Assembly (NCBI GenBank): GCA_003167215.1
Contig: PMTV01000053.1
Location: forward strand, 62,001-126,000
From: Acidobacteriota bacterium
GTDB taxonomy: Bacteria > Acidobacteriota > Terriglobia > Acidiferrales > UBA7541
Length of the DNA: 64,000 nt
Reading direction: 5' to 3'
The notes beneath the pieces were generated by a model. The model made no database searches, was not told the origin of the DNA, and saw only the letters and a program-made list of their open reading frames with translations. Within the stretch, counting starts at the first letter, position 1. Each line of letters opens with the position of its first letter. The translations under genes were made by a program, and so were the position numbers. Positions 43,915 through 52,593 of the stretch are shown here, piece after piece.

Positions 43915-45156
43915 TCAGACTTTTGCTTGTAGCCTATTTACTACGTCGTCCACGGTAATTGCGCCGATGGGATGTTTTAGCTCGTTAACTACAGTGAGGC
44001 TCCGCAAATTGTATTTATCGAACAGTTCGAAAACTTCCTTATCCTTCGAATCCGGCGCGACAAAAAGGAGCGGCTGAAAAATCAGTTCGGCCATGCGCTG
44101 CTCGGTTTCAGCCAGGAGTAGCCTGCCAATTGGAACCGTGCCAGCAAGCTCGGAATCGCGATTGATCAGCACCACGTTGTCTACCTGATCGATGCCAATT
44201 TCGTGGAAGCGAATGTAATCCACCACCTCGCCTCGCGTAGCGTCTTCGCCCACCACGATGATTTCGGTGGTCATCATACCGCCGGCGGAATCTTCGCCGA
44301 ATTTCATCAGTTGTTCCACCGCGCTGGCTTCGCGATCTTCCATTTCGTGCAAAAGCTCTTTCGATTTGTCAGGCTCAAGGCTCGCAATCAGGTCCGCGGC
44401 CTCGTCCGGATTCATTTCCTCCATGATATCCGCGGCGCGTTCCGGATCGAGTTTTTCCACCACTTGCGTTTGCAGCCGCTTGTCGAGTTCGGCGATGGTC
44501 TCGGCAGCGCTTTCTTCGTCAAGGGAAGCGATAATCGTCTGCCGTTCGTCGGGAGACAACTGCTCCATAATGTCCGCCAAATCGGCCGGATGCAGCGCCG
44601 CGAGCTTTTCGCTCGACAGGCGCAATTTCACCCGGCGGAGCGGATCCGGCTCGACTATATTGACGAACTCCCACTGAATTTTTCGCGGCGGCAATTTGGA
44701 TTGAATCCTTCGAATCGCCCGGGGCGGAACAATTCCCTGCAACAGCCGGCGCACCGCGCCAGCTAGCCCCACATCCACCTGCGTAATGCGCAGCTCCGTG
44801 TTTCCATTGGTTTGGCTATCCGCAAGATCGATGTCGTTCACGCGCACGACCTTGCGCCCGTTCGTGTCGATTATTTGCTGGTCCAGCAAATCCTTTCCCA
44901 TGGCGAGGTAGCTCTCGTTCGGCTGGTACAGGTCAAGATCCGATTCATCCGTGGTAAGCGCGATGCGGCCCGGGCTGATCTGACCAATCTGGTCGTAGCG
45001 AGCTATCAGTGGCCGGTACTGGCCGCGGCTGAGGAGAAGTTTGGATACTCGGTTGGGCTGATCGCCGGGCTCGACGAACATCTCTTTGACGCGACCTACA
45101 AAATTCCCGTGTGAGTCATACGTCTCGGCCCCTAGCAGTTCCGTTGCGTGAAGCAT
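43915..45156 (-). CDS. PRC-barrel, MgtE N-domain and CBS protein without membrane part
   Basis: A 413-residue soluble protein. The start at 45156 follows AAGGAG. Two PRC-barrel-like units occupy about 1-140 (LLGAETYDSHGNFVGRV, then DLLDQQIIDTNGRKVVRV). An MgtE intracellular domain (helical repeats LHPADLADIMEQLSPDERQ then LDPERAADIMEEMNPDEAA) spans about 180-275. A CBS pair follows, starting near GGMMTTEIIVVGEDAT. In MgtE this N-CBS module senses cytoplasmic Mg2+ and gates a five-helix channel, which is absent here. The Nramp transporter gene directly downstream may provide the channel part. It may be regulated by the upstream leader. Confidence 0.85.
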   Translation of the reverse strand: MLHATELLGAETYDSHGNFVGRVKEMFVEPGDQPNRVSKLLLSRGQYRPLIARYDQIGQISPGRIALTTDESDLDLYQPNESYLAMGKDLLDQQIIDTNGRKVVRVNDIDLADSQTNGNTELRITQVDVGLAGAVRRLLQGIVPPRAIRRIQSKLPPRKIQWEFVNIVEPDPLRRVKLRLSSEKLAALHPADLADIMEQLSPDERQTIIASLDEESAAETIAELDKRLQTQVVEKLDPERAADIMEEMNPDEAADLIASLEPDKSKELLHEMEDREASAVEQLMKFGEDSAGGMMTTEIIVVGEDATRGEVVDYIRFHEIGIDQVDNVVLINRDSELAGTVPIGRLLLAETEQRMAELIFQPLLFVAPDSKDKEVFELFDKYNLRSLTVVNELKHPIGAITVDDVVNRLQAKV

Positions 45157-45213
45157 GGTGACTCCTTCAGCGGCTTCCGCCTTCCTGCGATAACAAGTGC
45201 AAGTCCAATACCA

Positions 45214-45255
45214 ATAAAAAATGCCCGAAGCCAGCAACCCAACCGGCTTCGGGCA
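45214..45255 (-). terminator. Intrinsic terminator in the leader of the PRC-MgtE_N-CBS gene
   Basis: An 11-bp perfect stem (45222-45232 with 45245-45255, TGCCCGAAGCC and its complement) with a 12-base loop. On the minus strand it is followed by six T. It lies about 58 bases before the ATG at 45156. Confidence 0.75.
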
Positions 45256-45487
45256 CAAAGAAAATCCCCTAGGCTAGTTTAGGCCTGGCCTGGCCTTCCT
45301 GTTCGTACGAGCGCCAAACGGCTCAAAGGCAGCCATGACCAAGGCACGGTCGGTCCTGTCGACGCCTGCCAACTGGAGAAGTCGGCAACCGGGCCGGCCC
45401 CGTTTTGGGACTCCGGCAAGGACGCTACTCCAAGGCTCCGAATTGGACTGCAGCTCTGCCATTTCGATGCGCGAGTGCTCGTTTCGA
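45214..45487 (-). ncRNA. Candidate structured leader RNA or small RNA
   Basis: On the minus strand, a promoter-like sequence is followed by about 270 bases and then the terminator at 45214-45255. The stretch has several complementary segments, for instance GACC/GGTC near 45320-45345 and GCCTTT/GGAAGGC near 45290-45325. A GGAGTAGCG tract near 45425 is reminiscent of the 5' strand of yybP-ykoY Mn2+ riboswitches, but the second conserved loop could not be aligned with confidence. A 62-codon open frame from an ATG at 45462 lacks a ribosome site. The interpretation is inferential. Confidence 0.35.
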
Positions 45488-45516
45488 CTACTAAATGCAG
45501 ACGATAACTTTGTCAA
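45488..45516 (-). promoter_or_regulatory. Promoter candidate for the leader RNA
   Basis: TTGACA at 45511-45516 and TAGTAG at 45488-45493 are separated by 17 bases. It stands 16 bases after the stop of the CYTH gene. The -35 match is perfect, the -10 match weak. Confidence 0.45.
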
Positions 45517-45531
45517 GCGAAGAGTGAAGTA

Positions 45532-46161
45532 TTAGCAAGATTTTTGCGAGTTGAATACCATATTTCGAGGAGTGCGCTTCAAACGGCGGCAATCGGCAGC
45601 ATATAGATCCCAATACGTCGCGCGGATATGGTCCTTCGCGGAGTATCCCAGGCTCCGAGCGGTTCGTCGAATAGCCGCCGGACTGCCTTCGAGCTCGAGA
45701 AAGGTGCCGATCGGGGTCTCGTCCAGGTCCAGATGGAGCCCGCCAAGCCGGAAGCTGGTCCGGTACTTCTCGTATTTAAAACCCGCGCGCAAACCAAGGT
45801 CTTGGAGCACCCGAGGCCACCGCCCCCGTTCTCCAACCGACATTTCGCTCTCCAGGCGCTCCTTGTATGGCAGCTTCTTCCGGGAGCGCGATGGAGTGGG
45901 AGGCGGCGCCTTAGCAGTCAAAATCGTCGCTCGCGGGCCGCCGCGCGAGCCATTGCCGGGTGCCGGAGTCTGTGTACGCAGTCGCAACAAACGGCCGTGT
46001 CGCCAAAAGCTTGAATCTGGAGTATCGAAGAGTGTGTTCTGTTCGAAAGTTCGACCGCTCGGCACCGCACCCATCTTCCGTATGTGACGCAGTACTTCGC
46101 GAAGGTTTGAAACGCGCAGCTTGATTTCGATTTCGCGCTTGGTATTTATTTTTGCGGCCAC
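45532..46161 (-). CDS. CYTH-domain protein (class IV adenylate cyclase/thiamine triphosphatase-like)
   Basis: A 209-residue protein. The signature EIEIK (Glu10, Glu12, Lys14) is that of CYTH tunnel-fold enzymes, which act on triphosphates with Mg2+. Further charged strands include LFDTPDSSFWRHGRLLRLR, YKERLESEMSV and LHLDLDETPIGTFLELEG. Class IV adenylate cyclases and inorganic or thiamine triphosphatases share this layout, so the substrate is open. It is upstream of the leader and PRC-MgtE_N-CBS gene on the same strand. Confidence 0.85.
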   Translation of the reverse strand: MAAKINTKREIEIKLRVSNLREVLRHIRKMGAVPSGRTFEQNTLFDTPDSSFWRHGRLLRLRTQTPAPGNGSRGGPRATILTAKAPPPTPSRSRKKLPYKERLESEMSVGERGRWPRVLQDLGLRAGFKYEKYRTSFRLGGLHLDLDETPIGTFLELEGSPAAIRRTARSLGYSAKDHIRATYWDLYAADCRRLKRTPRNMVFNSQKSC

Positions 46162-46180
46162 GCCTGAGTATAAACGCTCT

Positions 46181-48328
46181 CTAATTGTTTATCCCCATTT
46201 GCGTCAGAAAATACGCGTAATCGAAAGCTGCTTCATGCAGCCGATCGTAACGCCCCGATGCGCCGCCATGGCCTGCGGGGCTCATATTCGTTTTCAGAAT
46301 CAAAATATTGTGGTCGGTCCGGAGAGCGCGCATCTTGGCAACATACTTAGCAGGCTCCCAGTACATCACCTGGCTGTCATTGAAGGAGGTCCTCACAAGC
46401 ATATTGGGATATGCCTTGGCCTCGATATTGTCGTAGGGCGAATAGGTCAGCATGTAATCGAATGCCGGCTTTTCCTTCGGATTGCCCCACTCCTCGAATT
46501 CGCCGACGGTGAGAGGCAGAGATTCATCCAGCATGGTGTTCATCACGTCTACAAAGGGAACGCCGACTAAAGCCGCGTGGAACAAGTCCGGCCGCATATT
46601 CAGAACCGCGCCCATCAAGAGGCCGCCGGCGCTTCGCCCTTCGATCACCAAGCGGTCTTTCGAACCGTATCCCTGGGCCAAAAGGTATTCGGCAGAGGCG
46701 ATGAAGTCGGTAAAAGTGTTTTTCTTATGCATCATGCGGCCGTCATCGTGCCAAGCCTTCCCCATCTCCCCGCCGCCCCGAATATGGGCCACCGACACCA
46801 CGACGCCACGATCGACCATGCTGAAAATATCAGGATCGAAGCCGATGTCATACGAATCGCCGTAAGAACCGTAGGCGGTCAGATAGATGGGCCCTTTGCC
46901 GTCCAGGATGGCGCCCTTCAGATGAACCAACGAGATCGGTATCTTCACGCCATCGGATGCCGTTGCGTAAATCTGCTCCACTTGGTATCGCGTGCGGTCG
47001 TAGCCGCCAGGTACTTCCTTCTGCTTCAGCAAAGTGGAACTGCCGCTCGCCAAGTCGTACTCAAAAATAGATCGCGGAGTAATAAACGACTGGTAGGAAT
47101 ATCGGAATTTGTTTGTGTCATATTCGAGATTGGCGTACGGATAGGTCTCGTAAGCCGGTTCGGGAAATTCGATGCGTCGCGATTCCCCGCTTTGCAGGTT
47201 GGTCGCGCGAATCTGCGGCAATCCCTTCTCCCGTTCGTAGGAGATGTAGTAATTCTTGAAGAAATCGGTGCCGTCCAGCATCACATCGGTGCGATTCGGA
47301 ACAACTTCCTGCCAATTCTTGATGCCGGGATCCGCGACCGGCGCCTTCACCAGGCGGAAATTGCGTCCGGTGTCGTTCACGCGAATATAAAAGAAATCGC
47401 CATTGTGATCGGGATAGTACTCGACGCCTTGTTTGCGAGGTTCCAGCAATTTCCACTCTGCCATGGGCTGACCGGCGGGAATGTAACGCGCCTCGCTGGT
47501 GGTGTGGCTTTCGGACAAGAGCAGCACGTAGGCTTTGCTGCGCGTCTTCTCCGTTTCGATATCAAACTTCTCGTCTTTTTCTTCATAGACCAGAGTGCCA
47601 GGGCCGCTCGTGCCAACGGTGTGGCGATACATTTGATAGGATCGCTTGGAAACCTCGTCTTCGATCGTATAGAAGAGGGTCTTGTTGTCATTCGCCCAGG
47701 CCACGGAATCGACGCGTTCGGCGTGGTCCACTAAGGTTTTCCCCGTACGCAAATCCTTCACGGCCAGCGTGAATTGGCGGAATCCGGTGTTGTCCGTGGT
47801 GTAAGCCAGCAGATTCCCGTCGTCGCTGACGTCGAATGCACCCAGGGACATAAAGGCCTGCCCCTTGGCGAGTTCATTTACATCCAGCAGCACTTCTTCG
47901 GCAGCATCCATGCTGCCTTTTTTCCGGCAATGAATGGCGTACTGCTTTCCCGCTTCCGTTCGCGAATAATAAAAATAGCCGCCCTCCTTGTAGGGGACTT
48001 CCACATCGGTTTCCTTGATCCGGCTCAACATTTCTTCGTAAAGCTTCTTCTGCAGCGGTTCGGTCGGCTTCATCACTGCGTCTGTGTAAACATTTTCGGC
48101 TTGCAGATACGCTTTCACGTCGGGATTTTTCTTATCACGCAGCCAGTAGTAGTTGTCCACGAGCTTGCGGCCATTGATCTCGGTTATTTTGGGCTCTTTC
48201 TTCGCGACAGGAGGCGCGGGGAGCGGAAAAGACGTGTCGGCTGCGGGAAGGACTAACACCGAGCTAAGGAGCACTAAACCGAGGGCCAGAAGAGTGGAGT
48301 AGAGGTGCCGGAAATAGAATCTATTCAT
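46181..48328 (-). CDS. Exported prolyl-oligopeptidase family serine peptidase (oligopeptidase B type)
   Basis: A 715-residue S9A peptidase. ATG at 48328 follows AAGGGG, and the product begins with a signal peptide (STLLALGLVLLSSVLVLPA). The N-terminal seven-bladed propeller covers about 60-430. The alpha/beta-hydrolase domain shows the Ser in VIEGRSAGGLLMGAVLNMRP, Asp in VRTSFNDSQVMYWEP and His in GHGGASGRY. VPFVDVMNTMLDESLPLTVG is typical of oligopeptidase B, which cuts after basic residues. OpB is normally cytosolic, so export is notable. It is separated from the CYTH gene by 19 bases. Confidence 0.9.
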   Translation of the reverse strand: MNRFYFRHLYSTLLALGLVLLSSVLVLPAADTSFPLPAPPVAKKEPKITEINGRKLVDNYYWLRDKKNPDVKAYLQAENVYTDAVMKPTEPLQKKLYEEMLSRIKETDVEVPYKEGGYFYYSRTEAGKQYAIHCRKKGSMDAAEEVLLDVNELAKGQAFMSLGAFDVSDDGNLLAYTTDNTGFRQFTLAVKDLRTGKTLVDHAERVDSVAWANDNKTLFYTIEDEVSKRSYQMYRHTVGTSGPGTLVYEEKDEKFDIETEKTRSKAYVLLLSESHTTSEARYIPAGQPMAEWKLLEPRKQGVEYYPDHNGDFFYIRVNDTGRNFRLVKAPVADPGIKNWQEVVPNRTDVMLDGTDFFKNYYISYEREKGLPQIRATNLQSGESRRIEFPEPAYETYPYANLEYDTNKFRYSYQSFITPRSIFEYDLASGSSTLLKQKEVPGGYDRTRYQVEQIYATASDGVKIPISLVHLKGAILDGKGPIYLTAYGSYGDSYDIGFDPDIFSMVDRGVVVSVAHIRGGGEMGKAWHDDGRMMHKKNTFTDFIASAEYLLAQGYGSKDRLVIEGRSAGGLLMGAVLNMRPDLFHAALVGVPFVDVMNTMLDESLPLTVGEFEEWGNPKEKPAFDYMLTYSPYDNIEAKAYPNMLVRTSFNDSQVMYWEPAKYVAKMRALRTDHNILILKTNMSPAGHGGASGRYDRLHEAAFDYAYFLTQMGINN

Positions 48329-48535
48329 CGGGGTCCCCTTCGGTGAGATTTCAACCGGACTTCCTTTTTGACTCTGAAAACGGCAGCCATTGTACATCCT
48401 TTCAGCCGAACCACGCCCTGGGGTAAAGCAATCCTGATGAATCCGGCAGGAACGTGTTGCCAAACGCGTGGGTCAGCCAGATAATCGCTTACCTGCTCGG
48501 CCCTGCTGCGCCCGTCCGGAGCAGAGCCTGCTTTC

Positions 48536-51409
48536 ATGACCGAACCTACAACTCCATTGATGCGGCAGTACAACGCGCTCAAGAAGCAGCATCCGGCTGC
48601 CCTGCTGCTGTTCCGTCTGGGGGATTTCTACGAACTCTTTTTCGAAGACGCGGTGGTGGCATCGCGCATTCTGCAGATCACACTCACCGCGCGCAACAAA
48701 GAAAAAGGCGATGCCATTCCCATGTGCGGCGTGCCCTACCACGCAGCGGAAAATTACATCGCGCGCTTGATTCGAGCCGGGCACAAAGTGGCCATCTGCG
48801 AGCAGATGGAACAGCCGGGCCCCGGTAAGAACCTTGTGCGCCGGGAAATTGTCCGCGTACTGACGCCTGGGACGGCAAGCGGCGCGGGCCTCCTCGAGCC
48901 GAAAGAGAATAATTATCTCGCCGCGGTAGCGCGAAACGGGTTTGTCGGCGCGGGACACTTGGCACTCGGAGCCGCGGCGTCGGGCTCGCCGCAACGTACA
49001 TCCCAAAGCAAAGCAGCAGTCGAGCCATTAATCGGGCTCGCATTCGTCGATCTTTCCACCGGCGAATTTCGCACCACCGAGTTTTCAGGCGAGAAAGCGG
49101 AAGCACGCCTGCGCGATGAACTCGGCATTCTGCGCCCACGCGAAATTCTCTTGCCGCGTCCGGTCAGTTTGTTCCCCGCCGCGATTCCCACGGAAATGGA
49201 CGGTCTCGGCGCAGTCGAAACGCGGCTCGATGAATGGATTTTCAAAACCGATTATGCAGAGCGCGTGCTGGAAGAGCATTTTCGGGTCGTCGCGCTGGAA
49301 GGATTTGGTTTGGTCGATCACCCACAAGCCACCGCGGCAGCAGGCGCCGTCGTGCACTACTTGAAGGAAACATCTGCAATCGGTGGGCGCAAGCCCGAAG
49401 ATCAATGGGCAATTCCTTCGCAGCGCCCCTCCGGCACCGGGCTTGAGCATCTCGATCGCCTTTCTTATTACGAACAGCAAGACGCTATGATTCTGGATTC
49501 GGTCACCGTGCGAAACCTTGAATTGGTCGAGCCTGCTGCCGGTGACGATTCTTCCGCAACACTCCTCAAGGCCATCGACCAGACCTGCACCGGCATGGGA
49601 GCTCGGCTTCTACGCCGGTGGATTTTGCGTCCGGAAATTTCACTTTCGGAGATCAACGACCGCCTCGATGCCGTCGGCGAATTAAAGTCGCAGACGATCG
49701 TGCGGGAGGAATTGCACAAGGAGCTCGAAGGGATCCTCGACCTCGAGCGGCTCACCAGTCGCGTCACGCTTGGCATTGCGGCGCCGCGAGACTTGCTGGC
49801 TCTGCGGCAATCGCTCGATAAACTGCCAGCGCTCCGCGTGCTACTCGCTTTTCCAGACGCTCAGGAAGCAAGCGATGGAAAACAATCTCTTACTGGAAGA
49901 CGGCGTTTGTCCGAACTTCGCGAGCAGTTGGACGAGCTTGGCGACGTGCGCGGAAAAATCGCGAGCGGCATCGCCGACGATCCTCCAGCCACGGCTTCTG
50001 ACTCCGGCGTCATTCGACGCGGTTTCAACGCGGAACTTGACGAATTGCGCGATATCACGACTCGTGGCCGGCAAATTATCGCGTCCATGGAAGAACGCGA
50101 GCGCAAGCGCACGGGAATCGGCTCGCTGAAGATCCGCTATAACCAGGTGTTCGGCTTTTACATCGAAATTTCGAAGGCCAACTTGCATCTGGCTCCGGCG
50201 GACTACGACAGAAAGCAAACCCTGGTCAATGCCGAACGCTTCACTTCGGCTGAATTGAAGGAACACGAGCAGAAGGTGCTTTCGGCCGAAGAACGCATTC
50301 AGGAAATTGAGCGGCGGCTCTACAGCGAAATTCTCGAGACGATTGCGCGGGAAGCGGCACGCTTGCGGGAAACTTCCGCCGCCATCGCACAGCTCGACGT
50401 GCTCGTAAATTTCTCACGACTGGCTACTATGCGAAATTACACGCGCCCCGACTTTACGGAAACCAGTGTGCCGCGCGACAGCATTCGAAAAAGAGCAGGC
50501 GCGACAGCGGAGATAGATTTGAGAGAACCTTCGCGCGGCATTCTGATGGTTGCCGGCGGCCGGCATCCCGTGATCGAAACTTTACTACAGGAGCGCGGCG
50601 AGCGATTTGTACCCAATGATTTGTATCTGGACGACAGAACCCAGTTTCTTTTGGTGATAACGGGTCCCAACATGGGAGGCAAGTCCACCTATCTTCGACA
50701 AGCCGCTCTGATATCGATTCTCGCCCAAATGGGCTCGTACGTTCCGGCCGCGCAGGCGAAACTCCCGCTTCTGGATCGCATCTTTACGCGCATTGGGGCT
50801 TCGGACAACTTGGCTCGCGGCCGTTCGACTTTCCTGGTGGAAATGAGCGAGGTCGCCGCAATCCTCAACACCGCAACTCCGGCCAGCCTCGTTTTGCTCG
50901 ATGAAGTTGGCCGCGGCACCTCGACTTTTGATGGTCTGTCGATTGCCTGGGCTGTGGTTGAATCGCTACACTCCGGGGCGCGCCCTCGCACCCTTTTCGC
51001 CACGCACTATCACGAATTGACGGAACTGGAACAGTTGCTTCCCGGGGTACGAAATGTCCACGTTTCGGTCCAGGAAGCCGGAAGCGAAATTGTTTTTCTA
51101 AGACGCGTCGAGCCCGGCAGCGCCAACAAAAGCTACGGAATCGAGGTTGCGCGCCTGGCCGGATTGCCGACCGATGTAATCGCTCGGGCGCGAGAGATTC
51201 TCCGCCGCCACGAACAAAAAGAGGACAAATTAACGGAAGAGCTCTCGCCCGGCGCGGGCGCCGGTAAAGCAGCCTCGCTGCCGCATCAAACTAGTTTTAC
51301 CGCTATCGACGAATCCGTGCTCGAATCTTTGCGCGACGCGGACTTAGACAAGCTCACGCCGCTCGAAGCGATGGTCCTGCTGGCCGCGCTGCAAAAACAG
51401 CTTTCATGA
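48536..51409 (+). CDS. mutS: DNA mismatch repair protein MutS
   Basis: A 957-residue MutS1-type protein that recognises mismatches in the cytoplasm. The mismatch-binding Phe-x-Glu lies in LGDFYELFFEDAVVAS near residue 29. The ATPase has Walker A GPNMGGKSTYLRQ near 709 and Walker B LVLLDEVGRGTSTFDGLS, plus FATHYHELTELE. The protein is longer than the usual 850-870 residues, mainly because of a low-complexity insertion near residues 140-165 (ALGAAASGSPQRTSQSKAAV). The C-terminus has the short helix-turn-helix typical for dimerisation. The stop overlaps the start of anmK. Confidence 0.96.
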   Translation: MTEPTTPLMRQYNALKKQHPAALLLFRLGDFYELFFEDAVVASRILQITLTARNKEKGDAIPMCGVPYHAAENYIARLIRAGHKVAICEQMEQPGPGKNLVRREIVRVLTPGTASGAGLLEPKENNYLAAVARNGFVGAGHLALGAAASGSPQRTSQSKAAVEPLIGLAFVDLSTGEFRTTEFSGEKAEARLRDELGILRPREILLPRPVSLFPAAIPTEMDGLGAVETRLDEWIFKTDYAERVLEEHFRVVALEGFGLVDHPQATAAAGAVVHYLKETSAIGGRKPEDQWAIPSQRPSGTGLEHLDRLSYYEQQDAMILDSVTVRNLELVEPAAGDDSSATLLKAIDQTCTGMGARLLRRWILRPEISLSEINDRLDAVGELKSQTIVREELHKELEGILDLERLTSRVTLGIAAPRDLLALRQSLDKLPALRVLLAFPDAQEASDGKQSLTGRRRLSELREQLDELGDVRGKIASGIADDPPATASDSGVIRRGFNAELDELRDITTRGRQIIASMEERERKRTGIGSLKIRYNQVFGFYIEISKANLHLAPADYDRKQTLVNAERFTSAELKEHEQKVLSAEERIQEIERRLYSEILETIAREAARLRETSAAIAQLDVLVNFSRLATMRNYTRPDFTETSVPRDSIRKRAGATAEIDLREPSRGILMVAGGRHPVIETLLQERGERFVPNDLYLDDRTQFLLVITGPNMGGKSTYLRQAALISILAQMGSYVPAAQAKLPLLDRIFTRIGASDNLARGRSTFLVEMSEVAAILNTATPASLVLLDEVGRGTSTFDGLSIAWAVVESLHSGARPRTLFATHYHELTELEQLLPGVRNVHVSVQEAGSEIVFLRRVEPGSANKSYGIEVARLAGLPTDVIARAREILRRHEQKEDKLTEELSPGAGAGKAASLPHQTSFTAIDESVLESLRDADLDKLTPLEAMVLLAALQKQLS

Positions 51410-52593
51410 CCACGCGAAAGAAATCGATGTTGGTGTTGGGCATGATGTCCGGAACGTCCGCGGACGGCATCGATGTGGCGCTGGCGCGCATTTCCGGCAA
51501 CGGGCCCAAACTCTCGGTGAAGCTCGAAGGTCATCATCACGTCGCCTTCCCCGCCCGTGTGCGCAAGGCGATTTTCCGTTTGGCCAACGGCGGGCCGACG
51601 ACCACGGCAGAGATCAGCCAGTTGAATGTTTTGCTTGGCGAAGAGTTCGCGCGTGCGGCAATTTCAGCCTGCAGGTCCTGGCGCGTTCCGTTGCGAAGAG
51701 TTTCGCTGATTGGTTCGCACGGCCAGACAATCTATCACCAGGGCGCGCCCTCGAACTTTCTCAACCATCCGCGACTGAGTTCGACGCTACAAATCGGCGA
51801 GCCCAGCGTAATTGCCGAACGCACAGGCGTCACCACCATTGCGGATTTTCGTCCGGCGGATATGGTCGCGGGAGGACAGGGCGCTCCCCTGGTTCCCTTC
51901 GTTGATTATTTGTTGTACCGCCATCCAACGCGGAGCCGGGCGGCCTTGAACATCGGCGGCATCGCCAACGTCACGGTAATTCCCGCGCATGCAAAACCGA
52001 AGGATGTCTTCGCCTTCGATACCGGCCCGGGGAATATGATTGTGGACGCACTAGTGGAAGCATTCACGCGCGGCCGCTCGCATTACGACAAGGATTCCGG
52101 AATGGCCATTCGCGGGCGCTTGCTCCCCAACCTGCTAAATGAGCTGATGGGAGATCCGTATTTACAAAAACAGCCGCCCAAGACCGCGGGCCGCGAGCAG
52201 TTCGGCCAACCGCATACGCAGAAGATACTCACCTGGGGCAAAAAACATCGCGCGAAGCACGAGGACCTAGTGCGAACTGCGACAATCTTCACTTCGCTTT
52301 CAATCGCAAATGCCTTTCAGCGATTTATTTTGCCGCGCACCAAGATCGACGAATTGATTGTCTCCGGCGGGGGCGTCCGTAATCCGCTGATGATGGTTTA
52401 TCTGGCTGCAACCCTGGGCTTCCCAGTTATTTTCTCCGGCCAGCTTGGAATAAAGCCCGAAGCCAAGGAAGCTTTGGCCTTTGCCGTTCTCGCATACGAG
52501 TCCTACCACGGCCGCACGAACAATTTACCGTCCGCGACGGGCGCAAAACACTCCGCCATCCTTGGGAAGCTGGTGTATGGACGCGAGCGCTAA
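51406..52593 (+). CDS. anmK: Anhydro-N-acetylmuramic acid kinase
   Basis: A 395-residue sugar kinase of cell-wall recycling. It converts anhydro-MurNAc to MurNAc-6-phosphate with ATP. The phosphate-1 motif GMMSGTSADGIDVALAR near residue 9, the adenosine/phosphate-2 motif AFDTGPGNMIVDAL and the C-terminal LIVSGGGVRNPLMM are diagnostic. The ATG overlaps the TGA of mutS (ATGA), and its last bases overlap the next gene, so the three are translationally coupled. Confidence 0.95.
   Translation: MTTRKKSMLVLGMMSGTSADGIDVALARISGNGPKLSVKLEGHHHVAFPARVRKAIFRLANGGPTTTAEISQLNVLLGEEFARAAISACRSWRVPLRRVSLIGSHGQTIYHQGAPSNFLNHPRLSSTLQIGEPSVIAERTGVTTIADFRPADMVAGGQGAPLVPFVDYLLYRHPTRSRAALNIGGIANVTVIPAHAKPKDVFAFDTGPGNMIVDALVEAFTRGRSHYDKDSGMAIRGRLLPNLLNELMGDPYLQKQPPKTAGREQFGQPHTQKILTWGKKHRAKHEDLVRTATIFTSLSIANAFQRFILPRTKIDELIVSGGGVRNPLMMVYLAATLGFPVIFSGQLGIKPEAKEALAFAVLAYESYHGRTNNLPSATGAKHSAILGKLVYGRER

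Noticed and set aside
45156-45259. N-terminal extension of the PRC-MgtE_N-CBS gene to 45258
   Set aside because: The extension is encoded by the terminator hairpin and is Cys/Trp-rich with no family match, whereas the ATG at 45156 has AAGGAG immediately upstream.
45274-45462. Small protein gene of 62 codons on the minus strand
   Set aside because: There is no ribosome site before its ATG, no recognisable domain, and it lies inside the presumed leader RNA. It is kept only as an alternative reading.
45157-45487. M-box Mg2+ riboswitch or clear yybP-ykoY riboswitch
   Set aside because: The M-box core sequence was not found. The yybP-ykoY resemblance is limited to the GGAGTAGC tract and a weak GTCGACA match, so no family name was assigned.
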